A DNA stretch of 50,129 nucleotides, from positions 1-50,129 of the forward strand of contig NZ_VCYI01000018.1 of the NCBI RefSeq assembly GCF_030464365.1, given 5' to 3'. Origin of the DNA: Methanoculleus methanifontis (GTDB lineage: Archaea; Halobacteriota; Methanomicrobia; Methanomicrobiales; Methanoculleaceae). The notes below the pieces were generated by a model. The model was not told the origin of the DNA. It was given only the letters and a program-made list of their open reading frames with translations, and did not search any database. Position 1 is the stretch's first letter, and each line of letters opens with the position of its first letter. Made by a program: the position numbers and the translations under genes. Positions 19,239-27,624 of the stretch are shown here, one piece after another.

Positions 19239-20221
19239 AACTCTTCTGGGTCGATCTCCGGCCGTGGAGGAAGGATCTCGCGACGACCGCAATCGAGAGC
19301 GGTGCCGACGCCCTGGTGACGGACGACGCAGAGCGCGTGCGGGAACTCGGCCGGGTGACGACGATCGCGGAGAACGGCGACCTTATAACGGGGAAGGACG
19401 TCTTCGAGATCGAGATCGTCGACAAAGAGTCCGAAGAACAGGCGATCCGGCTCTCCCGCGAGGGCTTCGTCATCGTCAGGACACAGGACTGGACGGTCAT
19501 CCCGCTCGAGAACCTCGTCGCGCAGTCCGACCGGATTGTTGCAGCGGTCAGGAACGCCGACGAGGCGAAGGTCGCCCTGACCGTCCTCGAACGCGGGACG
19601 GCGGGCATCCTCCTTTCGACCGACGATCCGGCGGAGATCCGGCGGGTCGCGAAGACGATCGCCGGCGCCGGCGAAGAGGTTCCTCTCGTCCCGTTCGAGG
19701 TGACCCGGATCGTCCCCGTCGGGATGGGGGATAGGGTCTGCGTCGACACCTGCTCGATCCTCGCCGACGGGGAAGGGATGCTCGTCGGCAACACCTCATC
19801 GGCGTTCCTGATGGTGCACCCCGAGACCCTGGAGAACCCCTACGTGGCGCCGCGCCCGTTCCGGGTGAACGCCGGTGCGGTGCACGCCTATACCCTCCTC
19901 CCCGGCGGGAAGACGGCGTACCTTGCCGACCTCGCGGTTGGCGATAAGGTGCTCGTCGCAGAGCATACCGGCACTACCCACGACGCGGTCGTCGGCAGGG
20001 TGAAGATCGAGCGCCGCCCGCTCCTCCTCGTCGAGGCGGAGGCCGGCGACGCGACGGTGAGCCTGGTTCTCCAGAACGCCGAGACGATCCGGCTCGTCCG
20101 GGAGGACGGGACGGCCGTATCGGTCGCCGCCCTCGCGGTCGGCGATAGGGTGCTCGGCAGCGTCGCGGAGGGCGGGCGGCACTTCGGCGTCGCCGTCAAA
20201 GAGACGATCCTGGAGAAGTGA
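19235..20221 (+). CDS. 3-dehydroquinate synthase type II (AroB')
   Basis: NAD-dependent enzyme that oxidatively deaminates ADH and cyclises it to 3-dehydroquinate; archaeal replacement of AroB, homologous to MJ1249. It is 328 residues, starting MKLFWVDLRPW. The conserved block near residues 170-230 includes GMGDRVCVDTCSI, GEGMLVGNTSSAFLMVHPE and PRPFRVNAGAVHAYTLLPGG. The C-terminal third is a beta-rich domain. ATG at 19235 overlaps the upstream stop (ATGA), and its own stop overlaps the region of the tyrA start, consistent with coupled translation. Confidence 0.93.
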   Translation: MKLFWVDLRPWRKDLATTAIESGADALVTDDAERVRELGRVTTIAENGDLITGKDVFEIEIVDKESEEQAIRLSREGFVIVRTQDWTVIPLENLVAQSDRIVAAVRNADEAKVALTVLERGTAGILLSTDDPAEIRRVAKTIAGAGEEVPLVPFEVTRIVPVGMGDRVCVDTCSILADGEGMLVGNTSSAFLMVHPETLENPYVAPRPFRVNAGAVHAYTLLPGGKTAYLADLAVGDKVLVAEHTGTTHDAVVGRVKIERRPLLLVEAEAGDATVSLVLQNAETIRLVREDGTAVSVAALAVGDRVLGSVAEGGRHFGVAVKETILEK

Positions 20222-20226
20222 CGGGA

Positions 20227-21051
20227 ATGCTTGCAGGCATCATCGGCGGCACGGGACAGATGGGGCGGTTCTTTGCGGAGGTCTTCGAGGCCGCCGGGTG
20301 GGAGACGATCGTCTCGGGGACGAAGACCTCCCTCACCGCCCGCGCCGTTGCGGAGACGGCGGACCTCGTCATGGTATCGGTCCCCATCCGCGCCACCGTC
20401 GACGTGATCCGCGAGGTCGCGCCGCTCCTCTCGGACGAGCAGGTCTTCTGCGACCTCACCTCCCTCAAGGTCGAACCGGTCAGGGCGATGCTCGCCTCCC
20501 GTGCGGAGGTGATCGGGCTCCACCCGATGTTCGGGCCCGGTGCCGCGTCGCTCCGGGGCCAGACGATCGTCGCCACCCCGGCCAGGTGCAGCCCGGAGAC
20601 CCTTGAAGGACTCTTATCCGTCTTCCGCGACCAGGGGGCGGCGATCACCCTCTCGACACCGGAAGACCACGACCGGATGATGGCGGTGATCCAGGGGCTC
20701 ACCCACTTCGGGACGCTCGCAAAGGCGGAGGCCATCCGCCGGACCGGCGCCGACGTCGCGGAGACCCTCCGGTTCACGAGCCCCGTCTACCGGATCGAGA
20801 TGGGGCTCGTCGGACGGCTTCTCGCCCAGGATGCGGGGCTCTACGGCGACATGTTGCAGATGAACCCGGCCGTCCCGGAAGTGCTTGCACAGTTCGAGGA
20901 GGCTGTCCGGACGCTCCGCGAGATCATCGAGTCCGGGGACGCCGAACGGTTCCGGGAGTTCTTTGCCGCCAATGCCGGTCATTACGCCTCCTACCTCCGG
21001 GCCGCGACGGAAGAGACCGACGACCTCATCAGCCACGTGGTGAGCCGATGA
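20227..21051 (+). CDS. tyrA: Prephenate dehydrogenase
   Basis: NAD(P)-dependent oxidative decarboxylation of prephenate (or arogenate) towards tyrosine. The dinucleotide-binding loop GIIGGTGQMG starts four residues from the N terminus. GLHPMFGPG carries the conserved histidine region, and an alpha-helical dimer domain fills the C-terminal half. With ATG at 20227 it is 274 residues; GTG at 20218 is an in-frame alternative that would overlap the aroB' stop. No chorismate mutase domain is fused, and no mutase gene is in the window, so prephenate must come from an enzyme encoded elsewhere. Confidence 0.88.
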   Translation: MLAGIIGGTGQMGRFFAEVFEAAGWETIVSGTKTSLTARAVAETADLVMVSVPIRATVDVIREVAPLLSDEQVFCDLTSLKVEPVRAMLASRAEVIGLHPMFGPGAASLRGQTIVATPARCSPETLEGLLSVFRDQGAAITLSTPEDHDRMMAVIQGLTHFGTLAKAEAIRRTGADVAETLRFTSPVYRIEMGLVGRLLAQDAGLYGDMLQMNPAVPEVLAQFEEAVRTLREIIESGDAERFREFFAANAGHYASYLRAATEETDDLISHVVSR

Positions 21052-21842
21052 CCGTCGCAACGCTGGGGCCGGCCGGGACGGTCAGCCACGAACTTGCCGC
21101 CGCACTCTTTGGCAACGACATCGAACTCCTGCCGACGATCCGCTCGATCATCAAACGCGTGGCGGCCGGCGGAGCGAAAGGGCTTGTCCCGATCGAGAAC
21201 TCGGAGGCCGGCGGTGTCGGGGAGACCCTCCAGGGACTGATGGAGTTCGATGTCTCGATCACCGGAGAGGCTTACATGCCTGTCCGGCACCACCTCGCGG
21301 CCCGGGGAGACCCCGCACGCCTCCCGGTCATCTACGCCCACCCGCAGACGCACGAGCAGTGCTCCGTCCTCCTTGACAGCCTCGGGGTGGAGGTCGTACA
21401 CACGAGCAGCAATGCGGCGAGCGCGATGGCGATGCAGAGGGACGAGCACGCCGGCGCCGTCGTCTCGGAGACGGCGGCACGGATCTACGGTCTCCCGATT
21501 GCCGTCCGGGACGTCCAGAACAGCAGGGACAACACCACCCGGTTCGTCGAGATATCAGCCGTCCCCCGTGAGATCGCAGGGTGCACAAAGTGCAGCCTCC
21601 TCGTCGATCCCGAACTCGACCGGGTCGGGCTCCTTGCCGATATCCTCGGGGTCTTCGCCCGGCGCGGGATCAACCTGACCCGGATCGAGTCGCGGCCGTC
21701 CCGCCGGGGCATGGGGAAGTACCTGTTCTTCATCGACATGGAGATTGCCGAAGGATGGCGGGAAGCAAAGGAGGAACTCAAAACTATGACTGCTGTCAGG
21801 GAACTCGGGTGCTACACCCGCATGGAGGTGCCGGGCATATGA
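21048..21842 (+). CDS. pheA: Prephenate dehydratase with ACT domain
   Basis: Converts prephenate to phenylpyruvate for phenylalanine synthesis. It is 264 residues: a periplasmic-binding-like catalytic region (about 1-175) with GPAGTVSHELAA, IENSEAGGVGETL and the signature NTTRFVEI, then a C-terminal ACT domain (about 185-264). The ACT domain holds GVFARRGINLTRIESRPS, the ESRP motif that binds phenylalanine for feedback inhibition. There is no fused chorismate mutase. ATG at 21048 overlaps the tyrA stop by 4 nt, and its stop overlaps the aroA start by 4 nt. Confidence 0.93.
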   Translation: MTVATLGPAGTVSHELAAALFGNDIELLPTIRSIIKRVAAGGAKGLVPIENSEAGGVGETLQGLMEFDVSITGEAYMPVRHHLAARGDPARLPVIYAHPQTHEQCSVLLDSLGVEVVHTSSNAASAMAMQRDEHAGAVVSETAARIYGLPIAVRDVQNSRDNTTRFVEISAVPREIAGCTKCSLLVDPELDRVGLLADILGVFARRGINLTRIESRPSRRGMGKYLFFIDMEIAEGWREAKEELKTMTAVRELGCYTRMEVPGI

Positions 21843-23107
21843 TCGTCCGGGTGTCGCAGACCGGCCCGGTCGACGCGGCGTTTCAGGCACCGCCCTCCAA
21901 GAGTTATACCCACCGTGCGCTGATCGCGGGAGCGCTCGCCTCGGGGAGAACGCGGATCGCAAGGCCGCTTCGGGCGGCCGATACGGAACTGACCGCCCGG
22001 GGGCTTGAAGCCCTCGGGGTGCCGCTCGAGTGGCTGCCGGGAGAGATCGCCGTCGCCGGGTGCAACGGCACCTTCCCGGCGGCGGGAGAAGTGACCATCG
22101 ACTGCGGGAACTCCGGGACGACGCTGCGGCTCCTCACCTCGACGGCGCTCCTCTCGCAGCACCCGGTGGTGCTGACGGGGAGTTCTCGGATGCTCGAGCG
22201 GCCGGTGGGGCCGCTCGCCGGAGCGCTCCGCATGCTCGGCGGGGAGGTCGCGTTTGTCGGCGAGCCGGGGTTCCCCCCCATCCGCATCTCCGGCAGGCTC
22301 CGGGGCGGGAAGACGGCGATCGACGGGAGCATCAGCAGCCAGTTCGTCTCGTCCATCCTGATGGCGGCGCCCTACGCAGAGGAGGACGTGGAACTCACGC
22401 TCCCGGCGGCCCCGGCCTCCCGGTCGTACCTCGACGTGACCGTGGATGTGATGCTCCGGTTCGGCGCACGTATCGAGCGGCAGGGCTACGACAGGTTCCG
22501 GGTGGAGAGCGGTAGAGCATACCGGGGGAGGGATTACCGGGTCGAGGGCGACTACTCCTCGGCCTCCTACCTCTTCGCGGTCGCGGCCGTCTGCGGCGGG
22601 AGGGTCACGGTCACGGGCCTGAACCCGGCATCAGTCCAGGGCGACCGTCGGTTCCTCGAAGCCCTCGAGGCGATGGGGTGCAGCGTCGCCGCCGGCACCG
22701 ACGCGATGACGGTCGAGCGGACGGGCGATCTCGAAGGCATCGAGATCGATATGTCCTCGTCCCCCGACACCGTCCAGACGCTCGCGGCGGTGGCGGCGAC
22801 GGCAGGGTCGCCGACGACAATCACAGGGACAGGGCACCTGCAGTACAAGGAGAGCGACCGCATCGGGGTGACGGCGGAGACCCTCCGGCGGATGGGTGCG
22901 GGGGTCGAGGTCACGGAGGACTCCCTCACGATCACGCCCGCGCCCCTCCACGGCGTGGCCGTCGATCCGCACGACGACCACCGCACGGCGATGGCGTTTG
23001 CGGTGCTCGGGCTTGCGGTCGGGGGGATGGCGATCCGTGATCCCGAATGCGTGGAGAAGTCCTTCCCCGGGTTCTGGGAGGCGCTTTACGGGGAGGGGCT
23101 GCTGTGA
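21839..23107 (+). CDS. aroA: 3-phosphoshikimate 1-carboxyvinyltransferase (EPSP synthase)
   Basis: Transfers enolpyruvyl from PEP to shikimate 3-phosphate. The 422 residues show APPSKSYTHRAL near the N terminus, IDCGNSGTTLRLL (PEP site), SRMLERPVGPLAGAL, and KESDRIGVTAETLRRMG in the second domain. ATG at 21839 is chosen because it begins MIVRVSQTGPVD and overlaps the pheA stop (ATGA); an open extension upstream runs antisense-like through pheA. The stop overlaps the GTG start of the aroK-aroE fusion. Confidence 0.93.
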   Translation: MIVRVSQTGPVDAAFQAPPSKSYTHRALIAGALASGRTRIARPLRAADTELTARGLEALGVPLEWLPGEIAVAGCNGTFPAAGEVTIDCGNSGTTLRLLTSTALLSQHPVVLTGSSRMLERPVGPLAGALRMLGGEVAFVGEPGFPPIRISGRLRGGKTAIDGSISSQFVSSILMAAPYAEEDVELTLPAAPASRSYLDVTVDVMLRFGARIERQGYDRFRVESGRAYRGRDYRVEGDYSSASYLFAVAAVCGGRVTVTGLNPASVQGDRRFLEALEAMGCSVAAGTDAMTVERTGDLEGIEIDMSSSPDTVQTLAAVAATAGSPTTITGTGHLQYKESDRIGVTAETLRRMGAGVEVTEDSLTITPAPLHGVAVDPHDDHRTAMAFAVLGLAVGGMAIRDPECVEKSFPGFWEALYGEGLL

Positions 23108-24480
23108 AGGTTGTCCTTACCGGCTTCCGGGGGACCGGGAAGACCTCGGTCGGGCGGATCCTCGCGGATCGCCTCGGTCTGCCGTTCTACGACATCGATG
23201 CGCTGGTGGAACAACGGGCCGGGATGCCGATTCCGGAGATATTCCGGCAGCATGGGGAAGCGCACTTCCGTGCCCTTGAGCGGGAGGTTGTCGCGTCGCT
23301 CAGGGATGAGGAGGGCGTGATCGGCACCGGCGGCGGGGCGGTATGCGACCCGGCAAACGTCGCCGCCCTCCGGTGGCACGGCAGGGTCTTCCTCCTCACC
23401 GCCCCGCCCGGGGTCATCGTTGAGCGAATCACCGGAAGCGACCGGCCGGGGCTGACCGGTCTCCCGCCGGAAGAGGAGGTGCGCACGCTTCTTCTCCGGA
23501 GAAAAGAGGGCTACCTCGGCGCGGCCGATGCCTGCATCGATACCGGGAGGCGCACGCCCGGGGAGGTCGCGAATATGATCGTCCGGGAGCAAGGATATGG
23601 AAATGTGACCGCACGCGAAGACGCGAAGACGCGAAGGCCTGAGCGCGACGCCCTCCTTGAGCGGTTCAGCCTTCCGGGCCTCGGAGTTATGATCGACCAG
23701 AACCCGGGTCTCATGGTATGCGGCATCGCCGGGAACCCCTGCGCCCACAGCAGGAGCCCGCTCCTCTACAACCGGCTCTTTGAGCACTTCGGGATGAACT
23801 ACCACTACACCCGCTTCGAGTGGCCGGATGCGGGAGCCATCATCCGCCTCGCGGCCCTCCTCCCCTTGAAAGGCCTCTCCGTAACCATCCCGTTCAAGAC
23901 CGACGTAATGCGCCATCTCGATGAGATCGACGAGCACGCGACGGCGATCGGGGCGGTGAACACCGTCGTCCGGTGCGGCGGGAGGATGTACGGCCACAAC
24001 ACCGACTGGCTCGGGGTCCGGATCCCGCTCGCCCACCGGCGGGGCGGCCGGGCGGTGGTGCTCGGCGCCGGGGGCGCGGCGGCCGCGGCGGTCTACGCGC
24101 TCAGAACGCTTGATATGGAGGTGACGGTGCTTTCCCGGCGGCCGGAGGCGGCGAGGACGCTCGCGGAACGGTTCAGGTGCCGGTGGGGGGCACTGGAAGA
24201 GTTCAAGGGGAGCGACGCCGATGTTGTGGTGCACACGACCCCGGTCGGGATGGAGCCCGACACCCGGAGCCTGCTTGCCGCGGGCGACCTAGAGCAGGGG
24301 ACGACCGTATTCGACCTCGTCTACACCCCGCCGGAGACGCCCCTTATTCGGGCGGCAAGGGAGGCCGGGTGCGAGACGATACCCGGCACGGAGATGTTCG
24401 TCCACCAGGCGGTGGAGCAGTTCCGGCTAATAACCGGAATAGCGGTCACACCTGAACTGGTGCGGGAGATGCTTGCATGA
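23104..24480 (+). CDS. Bifunctional shikimate kinase (bacterial P-loop type) / shikimate dehydrogenase
   Basis: The 458-residue fusion covers two shikimate steps. Residues 1-160 are an AroK-type NMP-like kinase: Walker A GFRGTGKT at 7-14, [24 protein letters not shown], and an RPGL lid. Most archaea use an unrelated GHMP-type shikimate kinase, so this is a displacement. Residues about 198-458 are Aro[25 protein letters not shown] (catalytic Lys), GAVNTVV, GHNTDW, NADP loop [11 protein letters not shown], and [12 protein letters not shown]. The linker (about 170-195) is encoded by a repeat-like tract GCACGCGAAGACGCGAAGAC at 23612-23631. GTG at 23104 overlaps the aroA stop. Confidence 0.9.
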   Translation: MKVVLTGFRGTGKTSVGRILADRLGLPFYDIDALVEQRAGMPIPEIFRQHGEAHFRALEREVVASLRDEEGVIGTGGGAVCDPANVAALRWHGRVFLLTAPPGVIVERITGSDRPGLTGLPPEEEVRTLLLRRKEGYLGAADACIDTGRRTPGEVANMIVREQGYGNVTAREDAKTRRPERDALLERFSLPGLGVMIDQNPGLMVCGIAGNPCAHSRSPLLYNRLFEHFGMNYHYTRFEWPDAGAIIRLAALLPLKGLSVTIPFKTDVMRHLDEIDEHATAIGAVNTVVRCGGRMYGHNTDWLGVRIPLAHRRGGRAVVLGAGGAAAAAVYALRTLDMEVTVLSRRPEAARTLAERFRCRWGALEEFKGSDADVVVHTTPVGMEPDTRSLLAAGDLEQGTTVFDLVYTPPETPLIRAAREAGCETIPGTEMFVHQAVEQFRLITGIAVTPELVREMLA

Positions 24481-25496
24481 ACACGTTCGGAAGAAACTTC
24501 AGGTGCACGACGTTCGGCGAGAGCCACGGGTTGGCAGTGGGAGCGGTCGTCGACGGCTGCCCGCCCGGGATCCCCCTCACGGAGGCGGATATCCAGCCCT
24601 ACCTCGACCGCAGGCGGCCGGGGAAGAGCCCCCTCGAGTCCGGGAGGCAGGAGGCCGACCGGGTGGAGATCCTCTCGGGGGTTTTTGAGGGGCGAACGAC
24701 CGGCGCCCCGATCGCGCTCGTCGTCCGGAACCGGGATGTCCGGTCGGAGGACTACGACGCGCTCCGGGACGTATTTCGGCCGGGCCACGCGGACTACACC
24801 TGGCAGGAGAAGTACGGACTGCGCGATCACCGCGGCGGTGGGAGGAGTTCGGGCCGGGAGACCCTTGCACGGGTCGCGGCGGGAGCGGTGGCGGTTCGCT
24901 GCCTCGAGCCCTGCGGCATCGTGATCAGGGGACGGGTTATCGAGGTGCACGGGGCGGCGGAGCCGGAAGCAATGGAAGCGGAGATCCGTGCCGCCCGGGA
25001 CGCGGGCGACTCCGTAGGGGGGATCGTCGAGGTGACGGCGACCGGGTGCCCGGCGGGCCTCGGCGACCCGGTATTCGGGAAGTTCGACGCCGCCATTGCC
25101 GGGGCGATGATGGGCATCGGTGCGGTGAAAGGCGTCGAGATCGGGGAGGGGTTCGGCGCCGCCCGGCTCTTCGGGAGCGAGATGAACGACCCGATCACCG
25201 AAACCGGGTTTGCAAGCAACCACGCGGGAGGCATCCTCGGCGGGATCAGCACCGGGCAGGAGATCGTCGTCCGGATCGCCGTCAAGCCGACGCCCTCGAT
25301 CCGCAAGGCACAGCGGACCGTCGATCTCGCCGGGGAGGAGCGGGAGATATCAGTCGAAGGGCGGCACGACCCCTGCATCGCACCGCGGGTTGTTCCGGTC
25401 GCTGAGTGCATGCTCGCGATTGTTATTCTGGATGCACTGCTCGAGCAGGCGAAGTACCGGGGGTTTGGTGCGACGGGCCATGGGGTCGGAGCTTGA
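24477..25496 (+). CDS. aroC: Chorismate synthase
   Basis: FMN-dependent 1,4-elimination of phosphate from EPSP to give chorismate, the branch point to aromatic amino acids. It is 339 residues, a little short for the family (about 360). Motifs: [18 protein letters not shown] near the N terminus, [32 protein letters not shown] in the middle, and [18 protein letters not shown] at 24477 overlaps the aroE stop (ATGA). It is the last gene of the operon. Confidence 0.95.
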   Translation: MNTFGRNFRCTTFGESHGLAVGAVVDGCPPGIPLTEADIQPYLDRRRPGKSPLESGRQEADRVEILSGVFEGRTTGAPIALVVRNRDVRSEDYDALRDVFRPGHADYTWQEKYGLRDHRGGGRSSGRETLARVAAGAVAVRCLEPCGIVIRGRVIEVHGAAEPEAMEAEIRAARDAGDSVGGIVEVTATGCPAGLGDPVFGKFDAAIAGAMMGIGAVKGVEIGEGFGAARLFGSEMNDPITETGFASNHAGGILGGISTGQEIVVRIAVKPTPSIRKAQRTVDLAGEEREISVEGRHDPCIAPRVVPVAECMLAIVILDALLEQAKYRGFGATGHGVGA

Positions 25497-25497
25497 G

Positions 25498-25514
25498 AAG
25501 ACCGGAGGTCTTTG
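25498..25514 (+). terminator. Hairpin after the aro operon
   Basis: AAGACC-GGA-GGTCTT followed by TT lies directly after the aroC stop. The U-tract is short, and hairpins of this kind also occur as modules of the local repeats, so a terminator role is possible rather than shown. Confidence 0.35.
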
Positions 25515-25643
25515 AGTGGGGGGGTAAGGCAGGAGCAGGGCAGTCCCTTTAGGGAAGGGTTTTAAGGCTCCTGCCTTGCGAGGTATCGCTATCCCTGTGG
25601 AACCGAGATTGCTAGACCAACGGATATCAAGTAAGGCCCGATG

Positions 25644-25868
25644 CGGTGGACCGTGGGGGTATCGCCATTGGGGGAGGGGCTGACGGGGAGGGGGGCGACC
25701 CCCCTCCCCTGTCTCCAACTTGCATAAACCGTGCTCGAACTCTTGTCTTTAGGCAGTTGCCGCCCACAAGTTGACAGTTGCAAACCCCCACCCCACCCGG
25801 CCTCCGGCCTCCTCCCCCGCCCCAGGGGGCGGGGGCAGTGCGTGGCGATACTCAATGGAAAGCCGTGG
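25644..25868. repeat. Modular intergenic repeat, copy 4
   Basis: The left end is TGGACCGTGGGGGTATCGCC (25647-25666), continuing ATTGGGG. The right end is GTGGCGATACTCAATGGAAAGCCGTGG (25842-25868, with GGCGATA as the conserved core). Inside: GGGGCTGACGGGGAGG, GGCGACCCCCCTCCCCTGTC, GGCCTCCGGCCTCCTCCCCC and the GCCCC/GGGGGCGGGGGCAGTGCG hairpin. Adjacent stretches 25515-25643 and 25869-26015 contain no gene that I can support. Confidence 0.75.
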
Positions 25869-26015
25869 TCGGCGATGTGGTAAACAGTCCTTCGTTTTCA
25901 CAGCGCGAGCTGGAACCTAGCGGCACTCGAACCTTCGTGTTCATAAATCCACTGTTTTGCCGGATGCAGTCTCTGGCTCCAAAAATCCCACCCCGGATCA
26001 TGTCGAACCCCCCCC

Positions 26016-26645
26016 TCACTTCAACAGATCCGCAAGTTGCCGCATCTCCCGTATGTGGTACTGCCCTTCGGCCGTCGGGGCGCCGGCATGGCTGAACGTG
26101 AACTCCGACCCGAAGAGGGGCAGGATTGCGCGGGCGTAGCGGAACTCGGCACCCATGATGCTCGTGCAGATGGGTTTCTGGGCCTGGTGGGTGAAGAGGA
26201 CGAGTTCGAAGAGGTCTTCCCGGGTTTTAGGCCGCACGACGATCTTCGGGATATCGCCGTATGACCGAAGCATCTCGTCGATCCTCCCGAGCTCGGGCAC
26301 GGTGGGCATCTCGTTTGTGTGCAGCGACGCAAGGATCTGGACCCCCTGGCTCTTGATGAACGGCGCGTGATCCCGGTAACGTGCTTCCACGTCCACGATA
26401 TCGACGTATCGCGCTATCGGCCCGACGATGCGGGCCCAGAGATCCGCGTCGCCGACAAAACGCCCTCCCTCGTCCCTGCTCCTGAGCGTGGCGATCAGCG
26501 GGATACCGGTCTTCTCCCGGATCATACGAACCTGGTCCAGCAGATCACCCTCCATCCTATCAAGCCGTATCTCGATGAACGTCGGGTTGTACTCCGCCAC
26601 CTCATCGATAACGGCGGCATTCTCCACAGAGACGACGATCTTCAT
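26016..26645 (-). CDS. aroD: 3-dehydroquinate dehydratase, type I
   Basis: Schiff-base dehydratase that makes 3-dehydroshikimate, the one core step missing from the aro operon next door. It is 209 residues, short as in other archaea. [12 protein letters not shown] carries the substrate-binding [13 protein letters not shown] the catalytic histidine region, [15 protein letters not shown] the Schiff-base lysine, and [13 protein letters not shown] the C-terminal substrate loop. ATG at 26645 lacks a ribosome site. A TTTTAAGT box about 33 nt upstream suggests its own promoter, although proC lies 81 nt upstream on the same strand. Confidence 0.92.
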   Translation of the reverse strand: MKIVVSVENAAVIDEVAEYNPTFIEIRLDRMEGDLLDQVRMIREKTGIPLIATLRSRDEGGRFVGDADLWARIVGPIARYVDIVDVEARYRDHAPFIKSQGVQILASLHTNEMPTVPELGRIDEMLRSYGDIPKIVVRPKTREDLFELVLFTHQAQKPICTSIMGAEFRYARAILPLFGSEFTFSHAGAPTAEGQYHIREMRQLADLLK

Positions 26646-26726
26646 ACTTACCGGATGTATTCCTGCTCTACCACTTAAAAGTCTGCCTGCAGTCTTTGGA
26701 GGATCGGGAGCGGTTCCGGTCCGCCG

Positions 26727-27527
26727 TCACTTCCCCACCGCGCCGTAGCGCACCAGCATAGCGGCGACTGTCTCATCGAAGACTTGCGGCAGCCGTTCCC
26801 GGAGCCCCTTCACCCCGGCCTCCGTGACGCCGCCGCCGGTCGCGACCCGCCCGACCAGGTCACCCGGGGTCTCGCCGGTCTCCCGGAGGTAGGCAGCCGT
26901 AGCCGCGGCCGTCTCTGTTGCGAGACAAAGTGCCCGATCCGGCGCAAGACCGCTCGCACGGGCCGTCGCGCCCGCAAGTTCCTCGATGACGGCGGCGAGC
27001 AGCCCCGGCCCGCAGCTCGAGAGTATGGTGGCCGCCGGGAGTTCATCCTCCTCGACGAGCATCACGTTTCCTATGGATGAAAAAAGCCCCTCAACCCGGA
27101 GGGCGTCGTGCATGCCCACCTGCCGCCCATGACAGACGAGCGTCGTCCCCTGCCCGATCGTTGAGGTGATCGTGGGAATGGCCCGGGTGACCGAACCTGA
27201 AAACAGCCCCTCAAGCTCCGTGAGGCCGACGCCTGCGGCAAGCGAGACGACATGCTCGTCGCCGTCCATCCCGGGGACGATCTCGCGAAGGACTTCTGTT
27301 GTCTCCTGCGGCCTGACGGCGAGGATGACCGTGCGGCACCGCCGGGCGATTTCCCTGTTCGCTCTGGCGATGCCGATCCCCGGCCATGCTGCGGCGCATG
27401 CATCCCGGCTCTCCTGGCTCCTGGACGTGACCACGACCTCATCGACGCCGAGCACGCCGGACGAGAGGAATCCGTTCACCAGCATGCTGCCCATGTGCCC
27501 GTAGCCGATAACCCCTATGCAATTCAT
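26727..27527 (-). CDS. proC: Pyrroline-5-carboxylate reductase
   Basis: Final step of proline synthesis, NAD(P)H-dependent. The 266-residue protein starts MNCIGVIGYGHMGSML, the Rossmann loop of the ProC family. The middle has AVRPQETTEVL, and the C-terminal domain has the family signature SSCGPGLLAAVIEELAGA with LATETAAATAAYL. ATG at 27527 is preferred over TTG at 27533 because GGAGAGGGG lies 7 nt upstream of it. No proA or proB is near. Confidence 0.9.
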   Translation of the reverse strand: MNCIGVIGYGHMGSMLVNGFLSSGVLGVDEVVVTSRSQESRDACAAAWPGIGIARANREIARRCRTVILAVRPQETTEVLREIVPGMDGDEHVVSLAAGVGLTELEGLFSGSVTRAIPTITSTIGQGTTLVCHGRQVGMHDALRVEGLFSSIGNVMLVEEDELPAATILSSCGPGLLAAVIEELAGATARASGLAPDRALCLATETAAATAAYLRETGETPGDLVGRVATGGGVTEAGVKGLRERLPQVFDETVAAMLVRYGAVGK

Positions 27528-27624
27528 ACACAAACCCCTCTCCAGATAGTTCTCCTGCCCAAAAAGGATACCCGCTTCACCCGGGGTGGGTATATAGGCC
27601 GCCAGAGCGAACGGTACGAAGCAG

